Assembly: GCA_900546075.1 (NCBI GenBank)
Contig: URBH01000002.1
Span: forward strand, 1 to 64,000
Direction: 5' to 3'
DNA length: 64,000 bases
Origin: an uncultured Eubacteriales bacterium
GTDB lineage: Bacteria; Bacillota; Clostridia; Oscillospirales; Oscillospiraceae
Positions 56,414 to 64,000 of this stretch are shown here, in pieces. Numbering within the stretch: position 1 is the first letter of the stretch; each line of letters begins with the position of its first letter. The notes under the pieces were generated by a model. That model made no database searches. It was not told the DNA's origin and saw nothing but the letters and a program-made list of their open reading frames with translations. The translations under genes were made by a program, and so were the position numbers.

Positions 56414-58438
56414 ATGGCCGAGCCGGAAAAAGATCAGATCGGCGATGGTCAAGACAATTTTGGTCAAGCTGCCGGGAAAGCAATTCAGGCAGCGAAGCAA
56501 ATCTCTCATGATGCTGCCGCAGAGGCAGCCGTAAAAGGTGCGGAAGCAACAGCAAATGCGGCCGCTGCAGTGGTTCAAGCCGGTGCGGAAAGCGGCAAAG
56601 CCGTTGCTGAAATCGCCGCAGGTACTGCCGCCGGAGGCCCGTGGGGCGCAATTCTTTCCGCCGCGTGGGCAATGCGCCACAGCTTGTTCAAGGTTCTGGT
56701 CTGCATCTGCCTGTTCCTCCTGATTATCGTCATCCTTATCTGCTCCATCCCGAGTATCGTTCTGGACAGTGTGTTTGGCCTGAACGGGGTTCCTCCCGCA
56801 GAAGAAGTCACGCTGGAATCGTCCTACTCTGAAATGTCCAATGCGGTATCGGCAGTGATCGACGCAGGGTATGACCAGTCCCTTGCCAGAGTCGAGGAAA
56901 TTATTCTGGATGGCGGTTATGACTATGACCTTTCCATGGATGCCCTTATCAACCATGCGCAATCGTCTGCCGGTTATGATGTTTGTTACATTCTGGCCGC
57001 CTATTCCGCTTCCTTACAGCAGAAAGGCATATCCGTGGAGGATATGGTGGCGAAGCTGGCCAGAATCTCCGATCAGATGTTTCCGGTATCCTACGTAGAA
57101 CGGCAGCAGGAAAGGCTCGTACCTGTAAGTTATTCCACTTACAAGCCCGTGACAGTAACCGTTGTGACACACATTGAATCGGCAGGCATTGTCAATAACG
57201 TTCCCCGCTATAACTACACCACTGAACGGCGGCACTACTATCTTCCGGACGAGGCAAGGGAATCTGATGAAGAAATCACGGTTCCCAAGTACAAAGCAGT
57301 TTCCGTGACGGTACCGATCTATTCTGGCAGTAAGATTTCCGGCACCCGGACAGAGACCTATTATGAAGCAGACGGTGACGAAACGCTTGAACCAACCACC
57401 GAAATTATCAAGTATGTGGAATGTACCATTTCGCCCTTCGACAATTCGGTGATCCTGGAAGCCTTTGGCATTGACACCTCAGCACAATACCCCCAATTCA
57501 ATCTGACCTACGGTGAGGTAATTCAGAATATGGCAAATGCCTTAAAGATGACCCTGTACGGCACTTTGGGAAGCGGCACGTCCGTTCCCCTCACAGATGC
57601 TGAGCTGATCGCATTTGTCAACAGCCTCAGCTGTAATGACACCAGAAAGCATATCGTCACAACCGCTCTGTCGCTGGTAGGAAAGGTTCCTTATTTCTGG
57701 GGCGGCAAAAGCGAAGCCGGATGGAATGACGAATGGAACACTCCCAAGCTGGTTACCGCTGCCGGATCAAGTTCCACGGGAACGATTCGTCCGTATGGGC
57801 TGGATTGCTCCGGGTTTACCGACTGGGTGTACAAAACCGCCCTTGGCATCAGCATTCAGGCCGGCTCTTGGGCGCAGTACACAAGCTCTACTCCCATTTC
57901 CGAAGCGGAGCTTCTTCCCGGTGATCTGGGTTTCCTCCTGAATGACGGCGGCACTACAGACCATGTTCTTATTTTCGCCGGTTACGATGAGGGCGGCAAC
58001 CGGAAATGGGTGCATTCGGAGGGTGGCATTGGCGTCCATATCAACACCCCCGGCTATGACTCCAAACTGGTTCTGCGAAGACCTTCCGGGGTTAATTTCG
58101 AGCAGGATGTCAGCAGTCCAGCCTATGGCGAACCGCTTTACTCCCTTGAAGTCAATGTGACCCATTACTGTGCCTGCACCAAGTGCTGCGGCCCCAATGC
58201 CAAGGGCATTACTGCCAGCGGCAAAAGAGTCGCGGTCGGTATGGTTGCCATGTCCAGCTACTACCCATTCGGTACCCAAATTATGATCAACGGCATCATG
58301 TACACAGTTGAGGACCGGGGTGGCTCCGGTATCGAGAACAACATTGCCCGCGTCGATATCTTTGTCCCGGATCACAACGAAGCACTGCGGTTGGGACGCT
58401 TTAACACCACCGCTTACATTTACAGAATTGGAAGGTGA
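56414..58438 (+). CDS. Conjugal cell wall hydrolase: NlpC/P60 plus 3D domain
   Basis: 674 residues. N-terminal Ala-rich helical region and TM helix (LVCICLFLLIIVILICSIPSIV, about 92-112), middle domain of unknown function with a Val/Thr-rich strand pattern, an NlpC/P60 peptidase (about 430-555; catalytic C in YGLDCSGFTDWVYK and H in TDHVLIFAGYD) and a C-terminal 3D/double-psi barrel domain (about 580-674; CACTKCCGPNAKGITASGKRV and VEDRGGSGIENNIARVDIF). It locally opens peptidoglycan for the transfer channel (VirB1-like role). Confidence 0.9.
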   Translation: MAEPEKDQIGDGQDNFGQAAGKAIQAAKQISHDAAAEAAVKGAEATANAAAAVVQAGAESGKAVAEIAAGTAAGGPWGAILSAAWAMRHSLFKVLVCICLFLLIIVILICSIPSIVLDSVFGLNGVPPAEEVTLESSYSEMSNAVSAVIDAGYDQSLARVEEIILDGGYDYDLSMDALINHAQSSAGYDVCYILAAYSASLQQKGISVEDMVAKLARISDQMFPVSYVERQQERLVPVSYSTYKPVTVTVVTHIESAGIVNNVPRYNYTTERRHYYLPDEARESDEEITVPKYKAVSVTVPIYSGSKISGTRTETYYEADGDETLEPTTEIIKYVECTISPFDNSVILEAFGIDTSAQYPQFNLTYGEVIQNMANALKMTLYGTLGSGTSVPLTDAELIAFVNSLSCNDTRKHIVTTALSLVGKVPYFWGGKSEAGWNDEWNTPKLVTAAGSSSTGTIRPYGLDCSGFTDWVYKTALGISIQAGSWAQYTSSTPISEAELLPGDLGFLLNDGGTTDHVLIFAGYDEGGNRKWVHSEGGIGVHINTPGYDSKLVLRRPSGVNFEQDVSSPAYGEPLYSLEVNVTHYCACTKCCGPNAKGITASGKRVAVGMVAMSSYYPFGTQIMINGIMYTVEDRGGSGIENNIARVDIFVPDHNEALRLGRFNTTAYIYRIGR

Positions 58439-58442
58439 AGAA

Positions 58443-58658
58443 ATGTATTTGCAGGAATTCAAAATCTATCTGATTGGCGGCCATGTGCTCAAGGCCGCCG
58501 AGGAAGTGACCATCCCCGCCGAGCATCGGCTCCTCAACCGGTTCAAGAAAGCCAAACCTGATGATATCCTTTCTGTCGGCAGTGAGGAAACCAGTCAGGC
58601 TTACATTCCTGTCCGGAACATTCTATACATCTCCACCGGCGATGTGATTCGGTGGTGA
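58443..58658 (+). CDS. Small ICE transfer protein
   Basis: 71 residues: MYLQEFKIYLIGGHVLKAAEEVTIPAEHRLLNRFKKAKPDDIL and a strand-rich end (YIPVRNILYISTGDVIRW). Small alpha/beta protein of unknown function placed between hydrolase and PrgI-like gene in many related ICEs. Start is coupled to the previous gene (4 bases apart). Confidence 0.65.
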   Translation: MYLQEFKIYLIGGHVLKAAEEVTIPAEHRLLNRFKKAKPDDILSVGSEETSQAYIPVRNILYISTGDVIRW

Positions 58659-58663
58659 GCAGT

Positions 58664-59047
58664 ATGGAAGAAAAGGAATACAGCAACGTGTATGCCATCC
58701 CGGCAAACTACACCGATTCCGGCAAGCTGCTGGGCGGTATGGTAGAACCCCGGAACGCGGTTGAGGCCGTTGCCCTCGTGATCATGGTGGGCTACCCGGA
58801 AGTCAAATGGATTCCGATGCCCACTACAATTCGCATTGTCATCATGACCGTGACCCTGATTCCGCTGGCAGTGGTCGCGTTCATGGGAATTGGCGGAGAC
58901 TCTCTGCTCCAGTATCTGGGGCATATCCTCTCTTTCTGGGAAAACCGGCGGATATTACACTTCAGGAGGATCGGATACAAGTATGACCCAAAACAGCTCA
59001 AAAAGCCCGGGCGCAAAGGCAAGAAGAAAGAAGCCGGAAAAGCTTGA
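58664..59047 (+). CDS. PrgI/VirB3-like membrane protein
   Basis: 127 residues. Two close hydrophobic segments (VIMVGYPEVKW region and IRIVIMTVTLIPLAVVAFMGIGG) with a basic C-terminus (RRIGYKYDPKQLKKPGRKGKKKE). The PrgI family partners the VirB4 ATPase and TrbL. It overlaps the VirB4 start by 65 bases, as is common for this pair. Starts at 58652 or 58655 are possible alternatives. Confidence 0.8.
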   Translation: MEEKEYSNVYAIPANYTDSGKLLGGMVEPRNAVEAVALVIMVGYPEVKWIPMPTTIRIVIMTVTLIPLAVVAFMGIGGDSLLQYLGHILSFWENRRILHFRRIGYKYDPKQLKKPGRKGKKKEAGKA

Positions 59048-61508
59048 GTTTGTTCAGCCTTTCATCCCGGTCAAGGATATCCGCAACGGCATCGTGGAAA
59101 CAACCGATGGCCGGTATGTAAAAATTCTTGAAATCGAACCCATCAACTTTATGCTCCGGTCTTCCGAGGAGCAGTACAACATCCTATCGTCCTTTGCCAG
59201 CTGGCTGAAGATATCGCCCATGAAGCTGCAGTTCAAATCCATTACCCGGAAAGCAGACTCTGACAAGCACATCGCTATGATCCGAAAAGAGCTTTCCATA
59301 GAGGACAACGCGCAGTGCAAAGCCATGGGGGAAGATTACATCCGGCTGATTAAGGATGTGGGCTCCAGAGAAGCGCTGACTCGGCGCTTCTTTTTGATTT
59401 ACCAGTATGAAGCCATCGGCAGAAGTGAATCGGATGACTATTCCAAAATCTACAGCATGTTGGTCAGCGCGGAGCAAAATGCACGCGCTTATTTCATGCA
59501 GTGCGGAAATAACATCATCCAGCCCCAAAATCCCGATCAGGCGGTAGCGGAGATCTTGTATATGTTCTTCAATCGCCGCTCCTGCGTGGATGAACCGTTC
59601 ACCGATCGCGTCAACCGGGTGATCATCGACACCATGGCCGCTAAGGGAAAAATTATTGGTATTGACCCCATCCCGCATATCTCTGTCCGTCACTTTATTG
59701 CCCCCAGAGGTCTGGATTTATCCCATTACAACTACATCGTCATGGATGGCAGATATTACTGCTTCCTCTACATCAAGGGGAACGGATACCCCAGCACCGT
59801 GCGTGGTGGTTGGATGTCCAGCCTCATCAATGCCGGTGAGGGTATCGATATTGATGTCCACCTCTCCCGGGAGAACCGAAGCAAAACCATCGACAAAGTA
59901 GCCCAGCGCATCCGCTTAAACCGCACCAAGCTCAAAGGTATGCAGGACACCAGTACCGATTACGAGGAACTGACCAACTCCATTCAGGCAGGCTATTACA
60001 TTAAAAATGGCATTGCCAACCACAACGAGGATCTGTTCTACATGTCGGTGTTCGTGACCATTTCCGCCAAAACCTATGACGAGCTTCTATGGCGCAAGCA
60101 GCAGATGACCGATATGCTCAAGTCCATGGATATGTACCTCAGCGATTGCCGATTCCAGCAGGAGGATGCCTTGCGCAGCGTCATGCCTTTCCTCCAGATC
60201 AGCCCCAAGCTGCAAAAGAAAACCCAGAGGAATGTCCTGACCAGCGGCGCAGCATCCACCTATATGTTCACCAGTTTCGAGATGTCCGACGATTCCGGTG
60301 TGCTTCTGGGCGTCAACCGGCATAACAATTCTCTCTGCATTGTTGACCTCTTTAATACGAAGATCAACAAGAACGCGAACCTGACCATGTGCGGCACCAG
60401 CGGCACCGGTAAGACCTTTACGCTCCAGCTTTTGGCCCTGCGTATGCGAATGCGCGGTATTCAGTGTTATATTATCGCCCCCATCAAGGGTCATGAATTC
60501 AAGCGGGCCTGCAGCAAAATCGGCGGCGAGTTTATCAAGATCGCCCCCGGTTCTCCCCACTGCATCAATGTCATGGAGATCCGGCACACGATTTCTCCAG
60601 AAATGGAACTGATTGACGAGGTTGACTACAACGACATGGACTCCATGCTGGCCAGAAAAATTCAGCAGCTCATGATCTTCTTCTCCCTGCTGATTCCCGA
60701 CATGACCAACGAGGAGGAGCAGATGCTGGATGAAGCGCTGATCAAAACATACAACGAGTTTGGCATTACCCATGACAACAACTCACTGTATGCCGACGCA
60801 ACGTGCTTCCCTCCCAAGCTGAAGAAAATGCCCATTCTGGGTGATCTTCATAAGCATCTGCTGGAGAATCCCATGACCACGCGCATCGCCGCCATCGTCA
60901 GCCGTTTTGTGACGGGCTCCGCTCAGAGCTTCAACCGGCAGACCAATGTGGATCTGACCAACAAGTACATCGTTCTGGACCTTTCCGAGCTGAAAGGCAA
61001 GCTGCTCCCCGTAGGGATGATGATTGCGCTGGATTATGTCTGGGACAATATCAAGGCTGACCGGGTCAAGAAAAAGGCCATTATGATTGACGAGATCTGG
61101 CAGCTCATTGGTGCGTCTTCCAATAAACTGGCCGCCGAGTTTTGTCTGGAGATCTTCAAGGTCATCCGTGGTTATGGCGGTGCCGCCATAGCAGCGACGC
61201 AGGATCTCAGCGATTTCTTCAGTCTGGATGACGGCAAATACGGACGGGCCATCATCAACAACTCCAAGAACAAGATCATCCTGAATCTGGAGCAGGATGA
61301 GGCTCAGTACGTCAAAGACGTACTGAAGCTGACCCGCACCGAGGTGCGCTCCATTACCCAGTTTGAGCGTGGCGAGGCTCTGATCCACAGCAACAACAAT
61401 AAGGTTCCTGTGGTTATCAAAGCCTCCGTGGAGGAAAAAGAAATGATTACCACCGACCGGGCAGAGCTGGAAGCGATTCTACGGAAGCGCCAGAAAGAAG
61501 CCACATAA
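58983..61508 (+). CDS. VirB4/TraE-type conjugation ATPase
   Basis: 841 residues, typical VirB4 size. N-terminal domain (about 1-440) for membrane/PrgI contact, then the motor domain with Walker A CGTSGTGKTF (about residues 469-478), Walker B MIDEIWQLIG (about 702-711) and the QDLSDFF Gln/Asp motif. It powers pilus biogenesis or substrate transfer in the T4SS. The start is preceded by GGAGGATCGGATACAAGT and is inside the PrgI-like gene. Confidence 0.96.
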   Translation: MTQNSSKSPGAKARRKKPEKLEFVQPFIPVKDIRNGIVETTDGRYVKILEIEPINFMLRSSEEQYNILSSFASWLKISPMKLQFKSITRKADSDKHIAMIRKELSIEDNAQCKAMGEDYIRLIKDVGSREALTRRFFLIYQYEAIGRSESDDYSKIYSMLVSAEQNARAYFMQCGNNIIQPQNPDQAVAEILYMFFNRRSCVDEPFTDRVNRVIIDTMAAKGKIIGIDPIPHISVRHFIAPRGLDLSHYNYIVMDGRYYCFLYIKGNGYPSTVRGGWMSSLINAGEGIDIDVHLSRENRSKTIDKVAQRIRLNRTKLKGMQDTSTDYEELTNSIQAGYYIKNGIANHNEDLFYMSVFVTISAKTYDELLWRKQQMTDMLKSMDMYLSDCRFQQEDALRSVMPFLQISPKLQKKTQRNVLTSGAASTYMFTSFEMSDDSGVLLGVNRHNNSLCIVDLFNTKINKNANLTMCGTSGTGKTFTLQLLALRMRMRGIQCYIIAPIKGHEFKRACSKIGGEFIKIAPGSPHCINVMEIRHTISPEMELIDEVDYNDMDSMLARKIQQLMIFFSLLIPDMTNEEEQMLDEALIKTYNEFGITHDNNSLYADATCFPPKLKKMPILGDLHKHLLENPMTTRIAAIVSRFVTGSAQSFNRQTNVDLTNKYIVLDLSELKGKLLPVGMMIALDYVWDNIKADRVKKKAIMIDEIWQLIGASSNKLAAEFCLEIFKVIRGYGGAAIAATQDLSDFFSLDDGKYGRAIINNSKNKIILNLEQDEAQYVKDVLKLTRTEVRSITQFERGEALIHSNNNKVPVVIKASVEEKEMITTDRAELEAILRKRQKEAT

Positions 61509-61581
61509 TCAACGGGCGTTGTACGCATTTTCCCGTTTATGCGTATAACGCCCAAAATAAGTACAAGGAGGAATATAAATC

Positions 61582-62100
61582 ATGGCTCTTATGGAAGACG
61601 AACGCCTGATCCTACGGTGGCTCAGTCAGTACGGGCCTTTGCGTTGGCCGCAAATTCGCGGATTGCTCTACTACAGACCGCAGCGCTCTGTCAACAGGCT
61701 TGTGCAGAACATGAAGCATACCCGCAGGATTGCCGCTATAGAAGATGGTGAATATCTGGCAGTCGATCAATACTGCGAGCCGAAGCAGCGAATGATTACC
61801 GCCGTCTGGGTATTGCTCCAGTTTATTGAGCAAATTGCTCCCGAAGCCCACTGGCAAGCAGATGCCCCGGCACAGATTTCCTTCCTGAAGGATAAAACAG
61901 CTTACGAAATCGTGGTTCTGTATGAAGACGAGGACCATTTGGTTCGACTTCTTCAGCCTCAAGAGGATACAAAGTACATTCTCGTTGTCCCGAATATGGA
62001 ATTTGCGAATAAACTGATTCTCCCGGATGCGCCGTGCCTTTTCGCAACAGTCGATCAAACCGAATGTGAGGCTCCCAAAATCACTTTTTATTCCAGTTAG
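61582..62100 (+). CDS. DUF5697-like ICE protein
   Basis: 172 residues. N-terminal winged-helix-like segment (ERLILRWLSQYGPLRWPQIRGLLYYRPQRSVNRLVQNM), then a mixed domain (YEIVVLYEDEDHLVRLLQPQEDTKYILVV). Small proteins of this type follow VirB4 in Clostridial ICEs; function unknown, perhaps regulatory. Good GGAGG site. Confidence 0.7.
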   Translation: MALMEDERLILRWLSQYGPLRWPQIRGLLYYRPQRSVNRLVQNMKHTRRIAAIEDGEYLAVDQYCEPKQRMITAVWVLLQFIEQIAPEAHWQADAPAQISFLKDKTAYEIVVLYEDEDHLVRLLQPQEDTKYILVVPNMEFANKLILPDAPCLFATVDQTECEAPKITFYSS

Positions 62101-62112
62101 GAGGAAAGCAAT

Positions 62113-62838
62113 ATGCCCGAAGAAAATTCCATCTTTATGAAAACCTCCAGCAGAGCACTGGGCATTCTGACCCAGCTCCATAGCGAAACCGCTCAGGCAA
62201 TGTACGCATACACAGTCGGACGGCAGCAGGGAGCAAACGAAATGGCTCTCAGCAATGCAATCCTTGCGGAAAGGCTGATTGGCTGTTACCGGGTGATTCC
62301 CTCTCTGCTGGGTTCTCCCCATGCAAGGAAGAACATCGAGCACATCATGCAGGATGAAATTCCCGTTGAGGTTGGCTTTACCGAGGATGGCTGGTTTTCC
62401 CTCCGGATTCCCCGACTGCTTCCCCGAAAGGAGCGTGGCAAAGGCTCCGTCGAATACATCCGGGGCTTTTTGGGGCCTGCCATGCAGCGCTTTTTCAATG
62501 AGGGATCTCCCGTCCGCTTTGACGACTGTGTAATCATCTACCGTCACATCTATGACCGGGAGGAACCGGAGCGCAGGCACCGGGATCACGACAACATTGA
62601 AACCAATTTCGTAACGGACATTGTAGCCCTGTATGTCATGACAGATGACGCGCCGCTGCGCTGTCGGCATTACTACTGCAGCGCTGCGGGCAGCACGGAA
62701 CGCACCGAGGTTTATGTCGTACCTGAGCAGGACTTTATGCGTTGGTATGAAGCAGAAAAGAATTTCCCGGACGAGGGGGTGAAGCTCCATGCGCAAACCA
62801 CTTTTTGGCAAGAAAAAGCTATCCCAAAACAGGGGTAA
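62113..62838 (+). CDS. DUF6100-like ICE protein
   Basis: 241 residues, mixed alpha/beta, no recognised catalytic motif. KTSSRALGILTQLHSETAQAMYAYTVGRQQGANEMALSNAILAERLIGCYRVIPSLLG begins it. Its place between DUF5697-like and the small basic gene is conserved in related ICEs. It overlaps the next gene by 50 bases. Confidence 0.65.
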   Translation: MPEENSIFMKTSSRALGILTQLHSETAQAMYAYTVGRQQGANEMALSNAILAERLIGCYRVIPSLLGSPHARKNIEHIMQDEIPVEVGFTEDGWFSLRIPRLLPRKERGKGSVEYIRGFLGPAMQRFFNEGSPVRFDDCVIIYRHIYDREEPERRHRDHDNIETNFVTDIVALYVMTDDAPLRCRHYYCSAAGSTERTEVYVVPEQDFMRWYEAEKNFPDEGVKLHAQTTFWQEKAIPKQG

Positions 62839-62983
62839 ATTCCCGCAGCGACTTATCTACACGCCCCGAAATGCGAAAAAGCTCTGTGTCCCAAGGAAAA
62901 TCCCGTCTCCGAATCGATCCGATTTAGCCAAGAGGAGCAGGCATGGGGACGAAAATGCTCCACTTCGAGGTAAGGAAACATGA
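62789..62983 (+). CDS. Small basic ICE protein
   Basis: 64 residues, strongly basic (KPLFGKKKLSQNRGKFPQRL, NRSDLAKRSRHGDENAP). GGGGGTGAAGC lies 8-12 bases before the ATG. Function unknown. The large overlap with the previous gene lowers confidence, but the start is well placed and the next gene begins in the stop codon. Confidence 0.6.
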   Translation: MRKPLFGKKKLSQNRGKFPQRLIYTPRNAKKLCVPRKIPSPNRSDLAKRSRHGDENAPLRGKET

Positions 62984-64000
62984 CCACCATAAAGCAGGAT
63001 TCTCATGTGTACAGATTGCTCACGTTTCTTTCCTATGTTGGGGAGTACCCGCTGTGTTCTTTGCAGCTTTTCGGAAGCAAAGAGGTGTGGCGCAAATTGA
63101 TCCACAAACATTCCCAACGGCAGGAGTATCGCATCCCCGGCCATGCCGACAAGATTATTTGCCGCCTTCTTCTGATTACAGGCAAAGGCAAAAGCAAATC
63201 TGTCCGCTTATCCAAGGGAGGGCAGAATATCCTTGAAATCGTCAATCCCAATGCCGCCCTTTACTATACCCAGAATTACCTTCGCCATAATCATGCCGGT
63301 GAGGCCAAACGGTTGGATCGTTTCCATCGGGTGGCCGAATCCGCTGCCCTAATCAATCTGGCCGGATTTGAGACCTGCCCCTATAGGCTGCCCCAGCTTC
63401 AAATGGTCACAATCCGCAAGGTCGTTACGGATGCGCCTTCGTTCTATATCAGCAAAGAACTCAAGTATGTGGGCGATGATGATGTCAACAAAACCAGCTT
63501 CTCCAGAATAACAGGGGCTCTGTTCTGCCCCGGCGGATGTTACGCCGTGTACAACAGCCGTGACTACCTGATGAACTGGAATGGCAGAGGCGAGGCAAAG
63601 GTCAGGCTCCACCTTACGGAGATTGCACGCATGAATGCAGATGTGGATGATGTACAGTCGGCTATTCTTTTGGGTACAGGGTACGAAATCGCTGAAATAA
63701 CCTTGCGTACCCTATGGAAGACCAAACGGGCTGAAACAGAGTTTACCGTCATCTACGACCATCTCCATTTCATCCCTCTGAATGGATTCGGCGTGCGCCT
63801 TCTGAAAATACTGACCACCCCAGACTGGAATGAAACATTGCTGGATCTTCTGTTCGATCCGAATGACAGATCCTATGGTAAAGGCGTTTTCGAGTATGAC
63901 GCCCGTGAGAACGGCATTTATTTGTTTTCATTTCTGGACAGCGACATCACCCGATTGAATCATTTCATAGATGGGACAAAAGGAATCGAACGGGAAACAG
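62980..64000 (+). CDS. ICE protein with winged-helix start, 3' partial
   Basis: Open from ATG at 62980 (coupled to the previous stop, ATGA) to the window end: about 340 codons without a stop. N-terminal DNA-binding-like segment (VYRLLTFLSYVGEYPLCSLQLFGSKEVWRKLIHKH) resembles replication-relaxation type winged helices of conjugative elements; the middle has KVVTDAPSFYISKELK and GALFCPGGCYAVYNSRDYLM. I do not recognise a specific family. Its end and any catalytic motif lie outside the window. Confidence 0.65.
   Translation, partial: MTTIKQDSHVYRLLTFLSYVGEYPLCSLQLFGSKEVWRKLIHKHSQRQEYRIPGHADKIICRLLLITGKGKSKSVRLSKGGQNILEIVNPNAALYYTQNYLRHNHAGEAKRLDRFHRVAESAALINLAGFETCPYRLPQLQMVTIRKVVTDAPSFYISKELKYVGDDDVNKTSFSRITGALFCPGGCYAVYNSRDYLMNWNGRGEAKVRLHLTEIARMNADVDDVQSAILLGTGYEIAEITLRTLWKTKRAETEFTVIYDHLHFIPLNGFGVRLLKILTTPDWNETLLDLLFDPNDRSYGKGVFEYDARENGIYLFSFLDSDITRLNHFIDGTKGIERET

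Overview
The window looks like chromosomal DNA of a GC-rich, spore-former-lineage gut Firmicute, most likely an Oscillospiraceae (Clostridial cluster IV) relative. The evidence is strong GGAGG ribosome-binding sites, TTGACA/TATAAT promoters, an FMN riboswitch in front of an ECF riboflavin transporter, an SdpR/SdpI pair, a ParE/ParC-like topoisomerase pair and an FtsEX/M23/Ctp operon. Species cannot be named from sequence alone. Two mobile regions flank or interrupt a core segment.

Layout. 1-1.7 kb: end of a TRAP transporter operon (small and large permease). 1.9-24.2 kb: a prophage remnant, with an IS30-type transposase and small regulators at its left end. Reading leftward on the minus strand it has head-tail joining proteins, a complete contractile (P2-like) tail and baseplate set, a tail-fibre gene, a full diversity-generating retroelement (DGR: variable repeat, Avd-like protein, template repeat, reverse transcriptase) and a lysis cassette. 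No terminase, portal, capsid or integrase is present. At the right end the first phage gene is joined in frame to a truncated YitT-family membrane protein gene. 24.2-50 kb: core genes: topoisomerase pair, histidine phosphatase, Fe-S aldo/keto reductase, proline synthesis (proB-proA-proC), the cell-division/peptidoglycan operon ftsE-ftsX-two M23 hydrolase-like genes-S41 protease, a CdaR-like regulator, rsuA, riboflavin uptake, two nitroreductases, sdpR-sdpI, a YhfC-like protein, greA and lysS. 50.1-64 kb: the left part of an integrative conjugative element (ICE) inserted just after lysS. It carries excisionase-like HTH proteins, a pilin-like protein, a TrbL/VirB6-like channel protein, an NlpC/P60 plus 3D-domain wall hydrolase, a PrgI-like protein and a VirB4 ATPase, and continues past the window end.

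How the parts work together. The DGR is the most striking system. A 122-bp template repeat between the avd-like gene and the RT gene aligns without gaps to the last 122 bp of tail-fibre coding sequence. The two differ at 12 positions, and every one is an adenine in the sense strand of the template. A 10-bp hairpin with a GGAA loop lies just downstream of the variable repeat. The retroelement therefore appears built to rewrite the lectin-like tip of a contractile-tail fibre. Because the tail, DGR and lysis genes are all open while head genes are absent, the region is either a decaying prophage, a tail-only (tailocin-like) derivative, or a misjoined assembly. The YitT fusion point is where to test this.

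Other points of interest are a -1 frameshift site in the tail chaperone gene, operator-like repeats near the phage regulators and in front of an inverted SWIM-domain cargo gene, 11-bp tandem repeats at the host junctions of both mobile elements, a dense hairpin array before the topoisomerase genes, an FMN riboswitch with a long peripheral insertion, and a perfect inverted-repeat operator in front of sdpR.
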